A stretch of 17,578 nt of DNA from an uncultured Muribaculaceae bacterium (lineage in GTDB: Bacteria; Bacteroidota; Bacteroidia; Bacteroidales; Muribaculaceae): NCBI GenBank assembly GCA_910579605.1, contig CAJTUG010000002.1, positions 1 through 17,578 of the forward strand. Reading direction: 5' to 3'. Both the position numbers and the translations under genes were made by a program. Shown here one piece after another: positions 1 to 5,934 of this stretch; within the stretch, counting starts at the first letter, position 1; each line of letters starts with the position of its first letter. The notes under the pieces are model-generated. The model did not search any database. It saw only the letters and a list, made by a program, of their open reading frames with translations, and was not told where the DNA came from.

Positions 1-1
1 A

Positions 2-67
2 GATAGTCTTGATCTCATCAAAATGGACCTTGACGGAAAAATCGTTCTTCCAGCAATGTCTACATGA
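2..67 (+). CDS. C-terminal end of a truncated upstream gene
   Basis: An open frame enters from the left edge and ends at TGA 65-67, giving 21 residues that finish in DLDGKIVLPAMST. Codon choice looks coding and resembles the genes that follow. Too little remains to assign a family. Nothing upstream is visible, so this could also be a chance open frame. Confidence 0.45.
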   Translation, partial: DSLDLIKMDLDGKIVLPAMST

Positions 68-155
68 TTTCCTTTTGGGTCAAACCATATAACGAGATTT
101 CTAATTAGACTATTATCATTATTATTCAGCCAGCGTGAAAATACAAGATTTTTAT

Positions 156-163
156 TAACTTTG
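156..163 (+). promoter_or_regulatory. Candidate Bacteroidetes -7 element (TAACTTTG)
   Basis: TAACTTTG matches the Bacteroidetes -7 consensus TAnnTTTG. It is the same octamer found at the SusC and cupin promoters in this window. No clear TTG lies about 20 bp upstream, so the -33 half is missing or weak. If used, transcription would start near 170, just before the ATG at 178, and would run into the six-gene cluster. Confidence 0.4.
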
Positions 164-177
164 TAGTGCAAAATTAG

Positions 178-273
178 ATGAGAATCAGAGCAGAAGCAAC
201 AAAAGTTTGTTTTACTCATTTCCAATCCTTTTCAGTCGACACGATATGGCAAAATAATTGGACAATATTGTAA
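178..273 (+). CDS. Possible short leader ORF or frameshifted gene remnant (31 aa)
   Basis: ATG 178 opens 31 codons to TAA 271-273, starting MRIRAEATKVCFTHF and ending DTIWQNNWTIL. It begins about 15 bp after the -7 element. A second frame is open from 182 to TGA 347-349 and ends in a plausible tail, MLEWLWKELPTLVCHRKNRR plus I. Near 241-250 a single frame change would join the two into one protein of about 57 residues. So it may be a leader peptide, a decayed small gene, or noncoding 5' sequence. I do not recognise a family. Confidence 0.25.
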   Translation: MRIRAEATKVCFTHFQSFSVDTIWQNNWTIL

Positions 274-386
274 AGCCGCTCCGATGCTTGAATGGCTCTG
301 GAAAGAATTACCCACCCTGGTTTGTCATCGCAAGAACCGCAGGATTTGATGTGTGGCTACAAACATCTCGCTTTTATATGAACTAT

Positions 387-1568
387 ATGAACGCAACCAA
401 CAACGGCTTATCGGAATATTTCAAAATCATCCGGCGATTCATCAAATGCCATGCCGGAGAGGGTGATGCCATATCTGCTCGGCAAGCGGTCAATGCAATA
501 ACTCCTGCTGCCGTACGAGGAGATATCAATGCTCAAATGCTTCTCGGCAAGTACTATTCATGGGGATACCACAACGAGTGTGACAATCAGAAAGCTATCC
601 ATTGGTTTGAAAAGGCCGCTGACAACGGCAATGACGAAGCCGCCATGCTCATAATGGAGATATATAGAAACGATTTCCTGGATGGAATAGCCGGAGAACA
701 ACGGAAAGCTTTGATACTTAAATGGCACAAGCGATGGTTTGACATATTGATAACTAAAGCAGAAAATGGTTCTGTTGATGCAGCCAAGTTTTTGATGAAT
801 CTGTATATTGAGGATTGCCCTGAGGACTTAAATCCCGGCAAGGGTCTTGAAAACGCGCGGAAATGGTATGACAGATGGATTGAGATATTGACGGCAAAGG
901 CAGCAAAGGGCGACTTGGTGAATAAGATGAACCTCGCAGATATATTTCTGTATGCCGAGGGAGTGCCGGAGGTGCTTTTGGATTGCTTCTCAGACGAAGA
1001 AGATGAGCGGAGTCTGTCGCAAGCCATACAACTGTATAAAGATTTAACCAACAGCGACTGTAATGACTTTTTTAAGGCAGAAGCTTTTTTCAAAATTGGC
1101 TGCGCATATAGTGATTTGGGTCAATGGGAGAAGGCTCTCTCCAGTCTTAAAAGAGCCGCAAAGCTTAATTGCCATGAGGCTTTTGCGCAAATAGGCGATG
1201 CGTATCTCAAAGGCAATGGTATCCGTCAAGACGAAACAATAGCACGTAAATGGTATCGGAAAGGAGCGGATGTCGGCGAAATCACAGCGACCTTGAAACT
1301 TGCTGAATGCTACAAAAACGGCATTGGCGGTGAACAGGATTATGAAAAGGCGATTATTGAATATCTGCATATAGCAGAGCGTATTAAAAACCGTGGTTTC
1401 AAACATCAGGCTATCGCTATCGGAACCGCATTATACGAACTCGGCGACATGTATCTCAATGGGCTTGGCATACAGCCCGATTTGAAAAAGGCAATCAGCT
1501 ATTTCACGCTCGCCGCGAAGAAATGCAATAATCCTCAGGCTGAATACAAATTAAACGAATTGCTTTAG
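387..1568 (+). CDS. Sel1-repeat (TPR-like) protein, paralogue 1
   Basis: This is a soluble alpha-helical repeat protein of about 393 residues. Sel1-like repeats are visible as AQMLLGKYYSWGY, AFAQIGDAYLKGNGI, ATLKLAECYKNGIGG and ALYELGDMYLNGLGI, each followed by a KAI-x-WF or KWYRKGAD-type helix. Sel1 repeats are protein-interaction scaffolds, and the binding partner here is unknown. No signal peptide or membrane segment is seen. The frame is open back to a TTG at 258, but that extension lacks repeat character. Alignment with the paralogue at 1939, which starts MNSKELSEYL, places the start at ATG 387 (MNATNNGLSEYF), with ATG 378 as an alternative. It is the first gene of a six-gene run, and the next gene starts 4 bp after its stop. 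Sel1 proteins occur beside polymorphic-toxin immunity genes, so an immunity or regulatory role is possible but unproven. Confidence 0.85.
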   Translation: MNATNNGLSEYFKIIRRFIKCHAGEGDAISARQAVNAITPAAVRGDINAQMLLGKYYSWGYHNECDNQKAIHWFEKAADNGNDEAAMLIMEIYRNDFLDGIAGEQRKALILKWHKRWFDILITKAENGSVDAAKFLMNLYIEDCPEDLNPGKGLENARKWYDRWIEILTAKAAKGDLVNKMNLADIFLYAEGVPEVLLDCFSDEEDERSLSQAIQLYKDLTNSDCNDFFKAEAFFKIGCAYSDLGQWEKALSSLKRAAKLNCHEAFAQIGDAYLKGNGIRQDETIARKWYRKGADVGEITATLKLAECYKNGIGGEQDYEKAIIEYLHIAERIKNRGFKHQAIAIGTALYELGDMYLNGLGIQPDLKKAISYFTLAAKKCNNPQAEYKLNELL

Positions 1569-1572
1569 CACT

Positions 1573-1932
1573 ATGACAGAAAAAGATACTCTTTGGAACA
1601 GATTTATTGAAGAGATTTGCGACCGGGATGCGGAGACTCTTTCACCGCTTCAGAAGAAAGCAGTGCTCTGCTTCTGGTATGATGCCGAGATGCAGAACGG
1701 AGGATATTCCGGCTATCGGGCCTGTTATCCCGAAACCAATCCCGACGAACTGGAAGATGCCATCCTGTCTATCGGTAACAAGGAGATTGCCGACAACTAT
1801 CGCCGGGCAATCACCGATGGCGAAGAGGATGACATTGAAGAAACTGATAATGCCTATTACGATTTTGAGCCATCGCTAAGCGACTGTCTTGAGGAATTCG
1901 TATGGGAAAACAGGAATGTTATTTTTGACTAA
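1573..1932 (+). CDS. DUF4375 (DMP19-like) protein
   Basis: A small acidic protein of 119 residues. The stretch LSPLQKKAVLCFWYDAEMQ followed by NGGYSGY (about residues 23-48) matches the core of DUF4375, in which an NGG(F/Y)xxY motif follows a helix. The C-terminal half is very acidic (DGEEDDIEETDN). Family members are about 120-180 aa; one relative, DMP19, was described as a DNA-mimic protein, and the acidic surface here is compatible with that idea. Many members sit in immunity-gene clusters. It starts 4 bp after the first Sel1 gene and ends 6 bp before its paralogue, so it is very likely co-transcribed. It is probably cytoplasmic, and its function is unknown. Confidence 0.8.
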   Translation: MTEKDTLWNRFIEEICDRDAETLSPLQKKAVLCFWYDAEMQNGGYSGYRACYPETNPDELEDAILSIGNKEIADNYRRAITDGEEDDIEETDNAYYDFEPSLSDCLEEFVWENRNVIFD

Positions 1933-1938
1933 AAGTCC

Positions 1939-3072
1939 ATGAACAGCAAGGAACTATCCGAGTATCTCAAAAACATAAAGCAAAGCGTCGATGATTTTGA
2001 CGATCGGGAGCTGGCTCGTCAGGCTGTTGAAGCGATAACACTGGCGGCTGAAAATGGCAATCTCCGGGCACAATATATGCTTGGCATGTATTACTACACG
2101 TTTTATGGCGAGGATCCCTCGCGCTTTCTGCCTTGGATGGAGCGGGCGGCTGAGTCAGACAATCTGAAAGCTATAAAGTTTCTTGCCGACTATTACCGCT
2201 TCATCTGCGATGACATGGAGCAGGAGCAGCGCAAGACGTTGGGGCAGAAATGGCTTTACCGGATGATTGACGTTCTGAAGAAGAAAGCTGATAAAGGCGT
2301 GGTGAGCGCGGCAAAATCCCTGATGAATCTTTATGTGTATGACCGCCCCGACGATATGACGGAAAATGGAGGCAGGGAATCTGCCATGATGTGGTATGAG
2401 CGCCTGATAGAGATATTGAGAGCAAAAGCCAAAAGTGGCACAGCCAAAGACAAGAAGAATCTTGCCGACACCTTGTCTTATGACCTTGGCGTACCCCAAG
2501 AAATTGTCAGCTATCTGCCCGATAGGGCTGACGAGGCAACGCGGCTCTATGAGGAGCTTTCCACCGAGAAGAAAGACGGTGCTTCATACGACGATTTGGC
2601 ACAGACATACAGACGCGAAGGAAATCACGTAAAGGCCTTTGAATGTTATATGAAGGCCGCAGAGATGGGGTATACCGATGCATATTATAATGTGGCAAAC
2701 GCATATCTAAATGGCGAAGGCGTGGGAAGGGATTTTAACAAGGCTTTTGAGTGGTTTCAAAAGGCAGTTGATAGCGGAGACATTTATGCCAAGTTGAAAT
2801 TGGCAGAGTGCTACAAACGTGGTGCAGGATGTGAAAGGGATTATGCGGCTGCTCTGGCATTGTATCTTCAGGTGGCCGGCGACAAGAGTTTGAAAAGGTA
2901 TTCTTTCGCGGATATGGCAGAGTATGAAATCGGTAATATGTACCTGAAAGGACTTGGGGTTGATATCGATTTGCGCAAGGCTTATGACTATTTCAAACTC
3001 GCAGCCTCCCACGATAACCGCGCCGCCGAGAACGCGCTAAACAATAAGAAATTTCGCGATTTCCAAAGATAA
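1939..3072 (+). CDS. Sel1-repeat (TPR-like) protein, paralogue 2
   Basis: A soluble helical repeat protein of 377 residues that aligns with the first Sel1 gene along nearly its whole length. Shared landmarks are LSEY near the start, ARQAV.AIT, a middle segment with SAAKSLMNLYV and MMWYERLIEILRAKA, and C-terminal repeats such as AYYNVANAYLNGEGVGRD, AKLKLAECYKRGAGCERD and YEIGNMYLKGLGV. No signal peptide or transmembrane helix is seen. The two copies flank the DUF4375 gene, which suggests local duplication followed by strong divergence. The start is well placed, 6 bp after the DUF4375 stop. The role is probably protein binding; the partner is unknown. Confidence 0.88.
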   Translation: MNSKELSEYLKNIKQSVDDFDDRELARQAVEAITLAAENGNLRAQYMLGMYYYTFYGEDPSRFLPWMERAAESDNLKAIKFLADYYRFICDDMEQEQRKTLGQKWLYRMIDVLKKKADKGVVSAAKSLMNLYVYDRPDDMTENGGRESAMMWYERLIEILRAKAKSGTAKDKKNLADTLSYDLGVPQEIVSYLPDRADEATRLYEELSTEKKDGASYDDLAQTYRREGNHVKAFECYMKAAEMGYTDAYYNVANAYLNGEGVGRDFNKAFEWFQKAVDSGDIYAKLKLAECYKRGAGCERDYAAALALYLQVAGDKSLKRYSFADMAEYEIGNMYLKGLGVDIDLRKAYDYFKLAASHDNRAAENALNNKKFRDFQR

Positions 3073-3081
3073 GAATAGATT

Positions 3082-3810
3082 ATGGCAAAGTTACAAATGC
3101 TTTCCCTTGAGGACGACGATATCATAGCCCGGCACATCAAGGAGAAATCGAATTACTGCGATGTGGCACATCTGTATGTAGCCACATACGGTATCTGTCA
3201 AGTTATCCTTCGGGAACTGTCACCGATAGACCTTGATGGAAGCGGTCGGCTTACCATCTGCGCTAATGTGGAAAAACATAATGTGACTCCCGGATATAAG
3301 AATTGGAAAGGTGTATTCAATGTGTCCACCTACGATTTGGATCGTGATACCTCCCGCAGACTTTACGAGTTCAAAGAGTTCGACGAGGAGTTCTTGGAGT
3401 ATGTCGCCAAGCTGGTGCTTGACGTCCTGACGGAAATTGACGAAGCCAACGGTAGCAATAATAGACTGGCGTTAAGGCGCGACGAGATTTTGCAAAATTT
3501 GCGCGACTGCGGTTTTGAGAAGAAAATCTTACTCGAACGCTACTCCAAGCTGAGCCGCGACAGAAAACACCGTGCGTTGGTTTATAACTGCTTCGGCCAA
3601 AAGATAGGCGATGCGCTGAAAGTAGAGATTGTCAGTACAGCTACCGGCGAGGTAGTCGCCTCGAAATGGGATAACGATTTGCCCCGTTGCGCTGTCAGTC
3701 GCAAGTCGGCCATCAACAAGACCGTTTGGGACGGCGACACATTCTGCATAAGCATAGGCAGGCCGCAGCCGTTTGATAGCATTTTAGTAAAACTATCAAT
3801 CAATGAATGA
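3082..3810 (+). CDS. Hypothetical protein, unrecognised family (242 aa)
   Basis: I do not recognise this protein. It is soluble, charged and mixed alpha/beta, with no signal peptide, membrane segment or obvious catalytic motif. An N-terminal half (about 1-150) contains an aromatic beta-rich stretch (GYKNWKGVFNVSTYDLDRD) followed by acidic helices (FKEFDEEFLEYVAKLVLDVL). A C-terminal part (about 165-242) looks beta-rich, from RALVYNCFGQKIGDALKVEI to FDSILVKLSINE. It starts 9 bp after the second Sel1 gene and ends 6 bp before the DUF6756-like gene, so it belongs to the same run. By context it could be an immunity-type protein, but nothing in the sequence itself proves that. Confidence 0.8.
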   Translation: MAKLQMLSLEDDDIIARHIKEKSNYCDVAHLYVATYGICQVILRELSPIDLDGSGRLTICANVEKHNVTPGYKNWKGVFNVSTYDLDRDTSRRLYEFKEFDEEFLEYVAKLVLDVLTEIDEANGSNNRLALRRDEILQNLRDCGFEKKILLERYSKLSRDRKHRALVYNCFGQKIGDALKVEIVSTATGEVVASKWDNDLPRCAVSRKSAINKTVWDGDTFCISIGRPQPFDSILVKLSINE

Positions 3811-3816
3811 AGCGTT

Positions 3817-4284
3817 ATGTTTGATTATGAAGAAATAGACAGAACTGTTAGTGACAATAAACTTTCGCTTCTCAAAATAGAGGGAAGCGAAAAGGAGGAA
3901 TTATTGCAAAGGCTGTATGACACCTTTGTTATCGGTAACCCACGTGCTTTATGGTTGAGTTTCAAATATGTTCCGGAATGGATAGATTGTAATATGGATG
4001 ATCCGTATTGGCATCTTCCTGAAGTCATAGATAAGGATCTAATTCTATATTTTATAGTTGATTATTGGAATACTGATTTCGTGGTTTTCAAAGGCCGCAT
4101 GTCAGATATTCACACTTTTATAGGTGATTGTGACGGCCTTGATGAGTTTTATCTCATGACCACCGATTTCCAGGAGCTTTACAGCATTACCGACCATGAC
4201 GATCTGCTTTATATTGACGTGAATAAAAATAGGCTCAAGAACGTCGAGGTCGCGATGTTGGAGTCTGGTTTGAAAATGCAGTAA
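3817..4284 (+). CDS. Small DUF6756-like protein
   Basis: A 155-residue acidic soluble protein. The segment LILYFIVDYWNTDFVVFKGR followed by MSDIHTFIGDCDGLDEFYL and a final DDLLYIDV strand resembles the DUF6756 pattern: a short strand, a 'vyeG' turn, a helix, then a 'yylvskky.wl' strand pair. That family is common among small immunity-like proteins of Bacteroidota. The match is by eye and tentative. No signal peptide or catalytic residues are apparent. The codon set looks genuine and the gene is wedged between neighbours with gaps of 6 bp and 1 bp, which supports translation as part of one operon. Confidence 0.75.
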   Translation: MFDYEEIDRTVSDNKLSLLKIEGSEKEELLQRLYDTFVIGNPRALWLSFKYVPEWIDCNMDDPYWHLPEVIDKDLILYFIVDYWNTDFVVFKGRMSDIHTFIGDCDGLDEFYLMTTDFQELYSITDHDDLLYIDVNKNRLKNVEVAMLESGLKMQ

Positions 4285-4285
4285 A

Positions 4286-4855
4286 ATGATACCCATCAAC
4301 ATTCTTGACATTAAAGACAGGGCACAATTCCGGCAGTGGCTGATTGAGAACCATGCCTCTGAGCGGGAGTGTTGGGTGGTGGCGAAGCGTGGAAAAACTC
4401 CACCAGATGACGCTCTTTGGTATCTTGATGCCGTCGAGGAGGCTTTGTGTTTCGGTGGGATAGACTCAACATTAAAAAGCGTCGACGGTGAACCGTTGCA
4501 ACGCTTCAGCCCAAGAAATAGATCCAGTAAATGGACAGAACTCAACAAGGAGCGGTGCCGCAGGTTGGAAAAATTAGGTCTGATGACAGAAAGTGGGCGC
4601 AAGGCTTCTCCCGACTTAACCGCTAAATTTGAGATAATGCCGGAGATAGTCAGGGCATTCAAGAAAACCCCTTCGGCATGGGCGAATTTTCAGGCTATGC
4701 CGCCTCTCTATCAGCGTGTGAGGATAGACAATATCCACAGGGTAAAAGCAAATTCGGAACTGTTCAACAGTCGTCTGCAAAAATTGATAGAGGCAAGTAC
4801 CAAAGGGGAAATGATTGGCGATTGGCACGATTTCGGACGTTTGCTGGACTATTGA
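4286..4855 (+). CDS. YdeI/OmpD-associated (OmdA-like) family protein
   Basis: A 189-residue cytoplasmic protein. Landmarks of the YdeI/OmdA family are an N-terminal FRQWLIENHASERECWVV, then LWYLDAVEEALCFGGIDST (about residues 45-63), FSPRNRSSKWTELNKERCRR and LEKLGLMTESGRK. The family name comes from proteins linked to OmpD and to bacteriocin protection in enterobacteria, and its biochemical activity is not established. Length is normal for the family. As I recall, the family signature usually reads FGWIDS; here a glycine replaces the tryptophan. The ATG starts one base after the upstream stop. It is the last gene of the six-gene run; the next gene lies about 320 bp away behind its own promoter. 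Confidence 0.82.
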   Translation: MIPINILDIKDRAQFRQWLIENHASERECWVVAKRGKTPPDDALWYLDAVEEALCFGGIDSTLKSVDGEPLQRFSPRNRSSKWTELNKERCRRLEKLGLMTESGRKASPDLTAKFEIMPEIVRAFKKTPSAWANFQAMPPLYQRVRIDNIHRVKANSELFNSRLQKLIEASTKGEMIGDWHDFGRLLDY

Positions 4856-4906
4856 CTATTGTTTTGACGGAATAAAATATGTTTTTCCGGACTTTACAAC
4901 AATAGT
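4855..4906 (+). terminator. Weak inverted repeat at the end of the six-gene cluster
   Basis: ACTATTGTT at 4855-4863 is the exact reverse complement of AACAATAGT at 4898-4906, with 34 bp between. It begins at the stop codon of the YdeI-like gene. The loop is long and no T-run follows, so a factor-independent terminator is doubtful. It is the only stem-forming sequence I see at the cluster's 3' end. Confidence 0.2.
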
Positions 4907-5039
4907 TCTCTGTTTCAATAAAATTGAAAGTCACATCACCCAATTAAAATGACAAGGATGTTCTCCGCCGTAGTTTTATTGATAAGAGTAAATTTTTTTA
5001 AAATTTTTGTAGTTGTAACGGTTTCATAATCAAAAATAG

Positions 5040-5053
5040 TTACTTAGAAGTAA
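5040..5053. promoter_or_regulatory. Operator-like palindrome TTACTT-AG-AAGTAA
   Basis: A perfect 6+6 bp palindrome with a 2-bp centre lies upstream of the cupin gene. The half-site TTACTT recurs at 5059-5064, 19 bp from the first, where it overlaps a second -7-like octamer (TACTTTTG, 5060-5067). This layout fits a dimeric repressor or activator of the MarR/HxlR winged-helix kind, but the regulator is not encoded in this window. The family assignment is inference. Confidence 0.4.
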
Positions 5054-5076
5054 GTGTCTTACTTTTGCGTAACGTC

Positions 5077-5107
5077 TTGTTTTGAAAGAATTTTCGCATT
5101 AACTTTG
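5077..5107 (+). promoter_or_regulatory. Promoter of the cupin gene (TTG-N20-TAACTTTG)
   Basis: TTG at 5077-5079 and TAACTTTG at 5100-5107 are separated by 20 bp, matching the Bacteroidetes -33/-7 form and the spacing of the SusC promoter in this window. The predicted start near 5113-5115 gives a leader of about 65 nt before ATG 5179. TACTTTTG at 5060-5067 is a second possible -7 element. Confidence 0.6.
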
Positions 5108-5147
5108 CGCTATCAAAACGAAAGCTGCTTACGGCTGCAAAGTTAAT
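5098..5147. repeat. 11-bp perfect inverted repeat around the cupin promoter start
   Basis: ATTAACTTTGC at 5098-5108 is repeated in inverted form as GCAAAGTTAAT at 5137-5147, with 28 bp between. Each arm contains a TAACTTTG element, one on each strand. It could be a symmetric operator, a divergent promoter pair, or a chance echo of the AT-rich promoter consensus. Confidence 0.45.
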
Positions 5148-5178
5148 ATAAATTAAAAAACAGAACAAATATACAACC

Positions 5179-5589
5179 ATGAACGAAGTGAAAGTATTGA
5201 ACAAAAGCGAGAAATTCGCCCACGCAACAGTTGGCTCTCTCCACGGATTTGAGGGAAAGCAATTTGTAAAGGACGCTACTGGCGCCACATCATGCGAAAT
5301 CTCTTTCGGCTCTATTCCCACCGGAGTATCCGTACCTTTCTTCCACAGCCACAAAGCCAACGAGGAGAACTATATTATCCTCAGCGGTGAAGGCAAATTC
5401 CAAGTAAATAACGAAGTATTTGACATTGCCGAAGGTTCTGTAATACGCGTGGCGACCAACTGCGACCGTAATCTCAAATGCACTTCTGCCGAACCTATGA
5501 CTTACATCTGCATTCAGGCAAAAGAGGAATCTCTTGAAGGATACACCATGACCGACGCAGAAATTACAGAACGCGAAAACCTTCTCTGA
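5179..5589 (+). CDS. Small single-domain cupin protein
   Basis: A 136-residue cytoplasmic protein with one conserved beta-barrel cupin domain. The first cupin motif is clear: HSHKANEENYIILSGEG, with H56, H58 and E63 in the usual metal-ligand spacing and G70 closing it. The second motif is degenerate: in FDIAEGSVIRVATN the expected proline is A84 and the expected histidine is I89, so the fourth metal ligand is missing. It may bind metal weakly or act as a non-metal cupin; the substrate is unknown. The gene has its own promoter and an operator-like palindrome upstream. A decayed SnoaL-like gene follows at once, suggesting that the pair was once a small operon. Confidence 0.88.
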   Translation: MNEVKVLNKSEKFAHATVGSLHGFEGKQFVKDATGATSCEISFGSIPTGVSVPFFHSHKANEENYIILSGEGKFQVNNEVFDIAEGSVIRVATNCDRNLKCTSAEPMTYICIQAKEESLEGYTMTDAEITERENLL

Positions 5590-5594
5590 TCCTT

Positions 5595-5853
5595 ATGACA
5601 CCCGGCAAACAATTGTTGGTGCAATTCATATGTTTCATTAACACCGAAGACGATTTGCTGGGTGAAACAATCTATCTCCCGATGTGATATTTCATGCTCC
5701 GATTTCACCATAGACGTTGAAAGGTCTCGATGGCTACCGACAGGTTCTTGGAATGATGCATACCACTATGCCAGTTCTATTCAATATGATGTTTCAGCCG
5801 GGTATCAGGGCAATAGTTTTCTCTCCACGTCAGTGGCCAAGAAATTCAGCTAA
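5595..5853 (+). pseudogene. Decayed SnoaL/NTF2-like protein gene
   Basis: Three frames together read like the start of a SnoaL-like (NTF2-fold) protein. ATG 5595 gives MTPGKQLLVQFICFINTEDD and then LLGETIYLPM before TGA 5685-5687. The next frame, from about 5678, gives PDVIFHAPISP, a TAG at 5711-5713, then TLKGLDGYRQVLGMMHTTMP. The last frame gives IQYDVSAGYQGNSF and ends at TAA 5851-5853. The patterns 'QF..FINT.D..LG' and 'GLDGY..VLGMM...MP' are typical of this family, which is normally about 130 aa. Two frame changes, an in-frame stop and a lost C-terminus make it nonfunctional. It lies 5 bp after the cupin gene. Frameshifts from sequencing error cannot be excluded. Confidence 0.6.
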
Positions 5854-5905
5854 AAGCAAAGAAAGAGGCTATCTAACAATAGACTGCCTCTTTCTTTGCT
5901 TTTTT
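5852..5905. terminator. Strong bidirectional terminator between convergent operons
   Basis: A perfect 18-bp stem, AAAAGCAAAGAAAGAGGC at 5852-5869 against its complement at 5886-5903, encloses a 16-nt loop. The + strand ends in six T (5900-5905) and the - strand ends in four T. It sits between the cupin/SnoaL region reading right and the glycan operon reading left, so it probably ends both. Confidence 0.9.
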
Positions 5906-5934
5906 ACTTTAAGAATTGTACTATATTAATAACC

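Noticed and set aside
258..386. N-terminal extension of the first Sel1 protein from a TTG start
   Set aside because: The added residues have no repeat character and no counterpart in the paralogue at 1939, whose start aligns with ATG 387. The stretch overlaps the short ORF region.
587..1406. Minus-strand open frames across the first Sel1 gene
   Set aside because: They lie antisense to a well-supported repeat protein and show low-complexity, non-family composition.
4102..4662. 186-codon minus-strand ORF across the DUF6756-like and YdeI-like genes
   Set aside because: It is antisense to two genes with recognisable family patterns and has no domain of its own.
5098..5147. Invertible (phase-variable) promoter bounded by the inverted repeat
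   Set aside because: The repeat is only 11 bp, encloses 28 bp without a complete promoter, and no invertase gene is nearby. An operator or chance symmetry is simpler.
5662..5929. Two small + strand ORFs after the cupin gene taken as separate genes
   Set aside because: Their readable parts join in order as frames of one decayed SnoaL-like gene, and one of them runs through the terminator stem.
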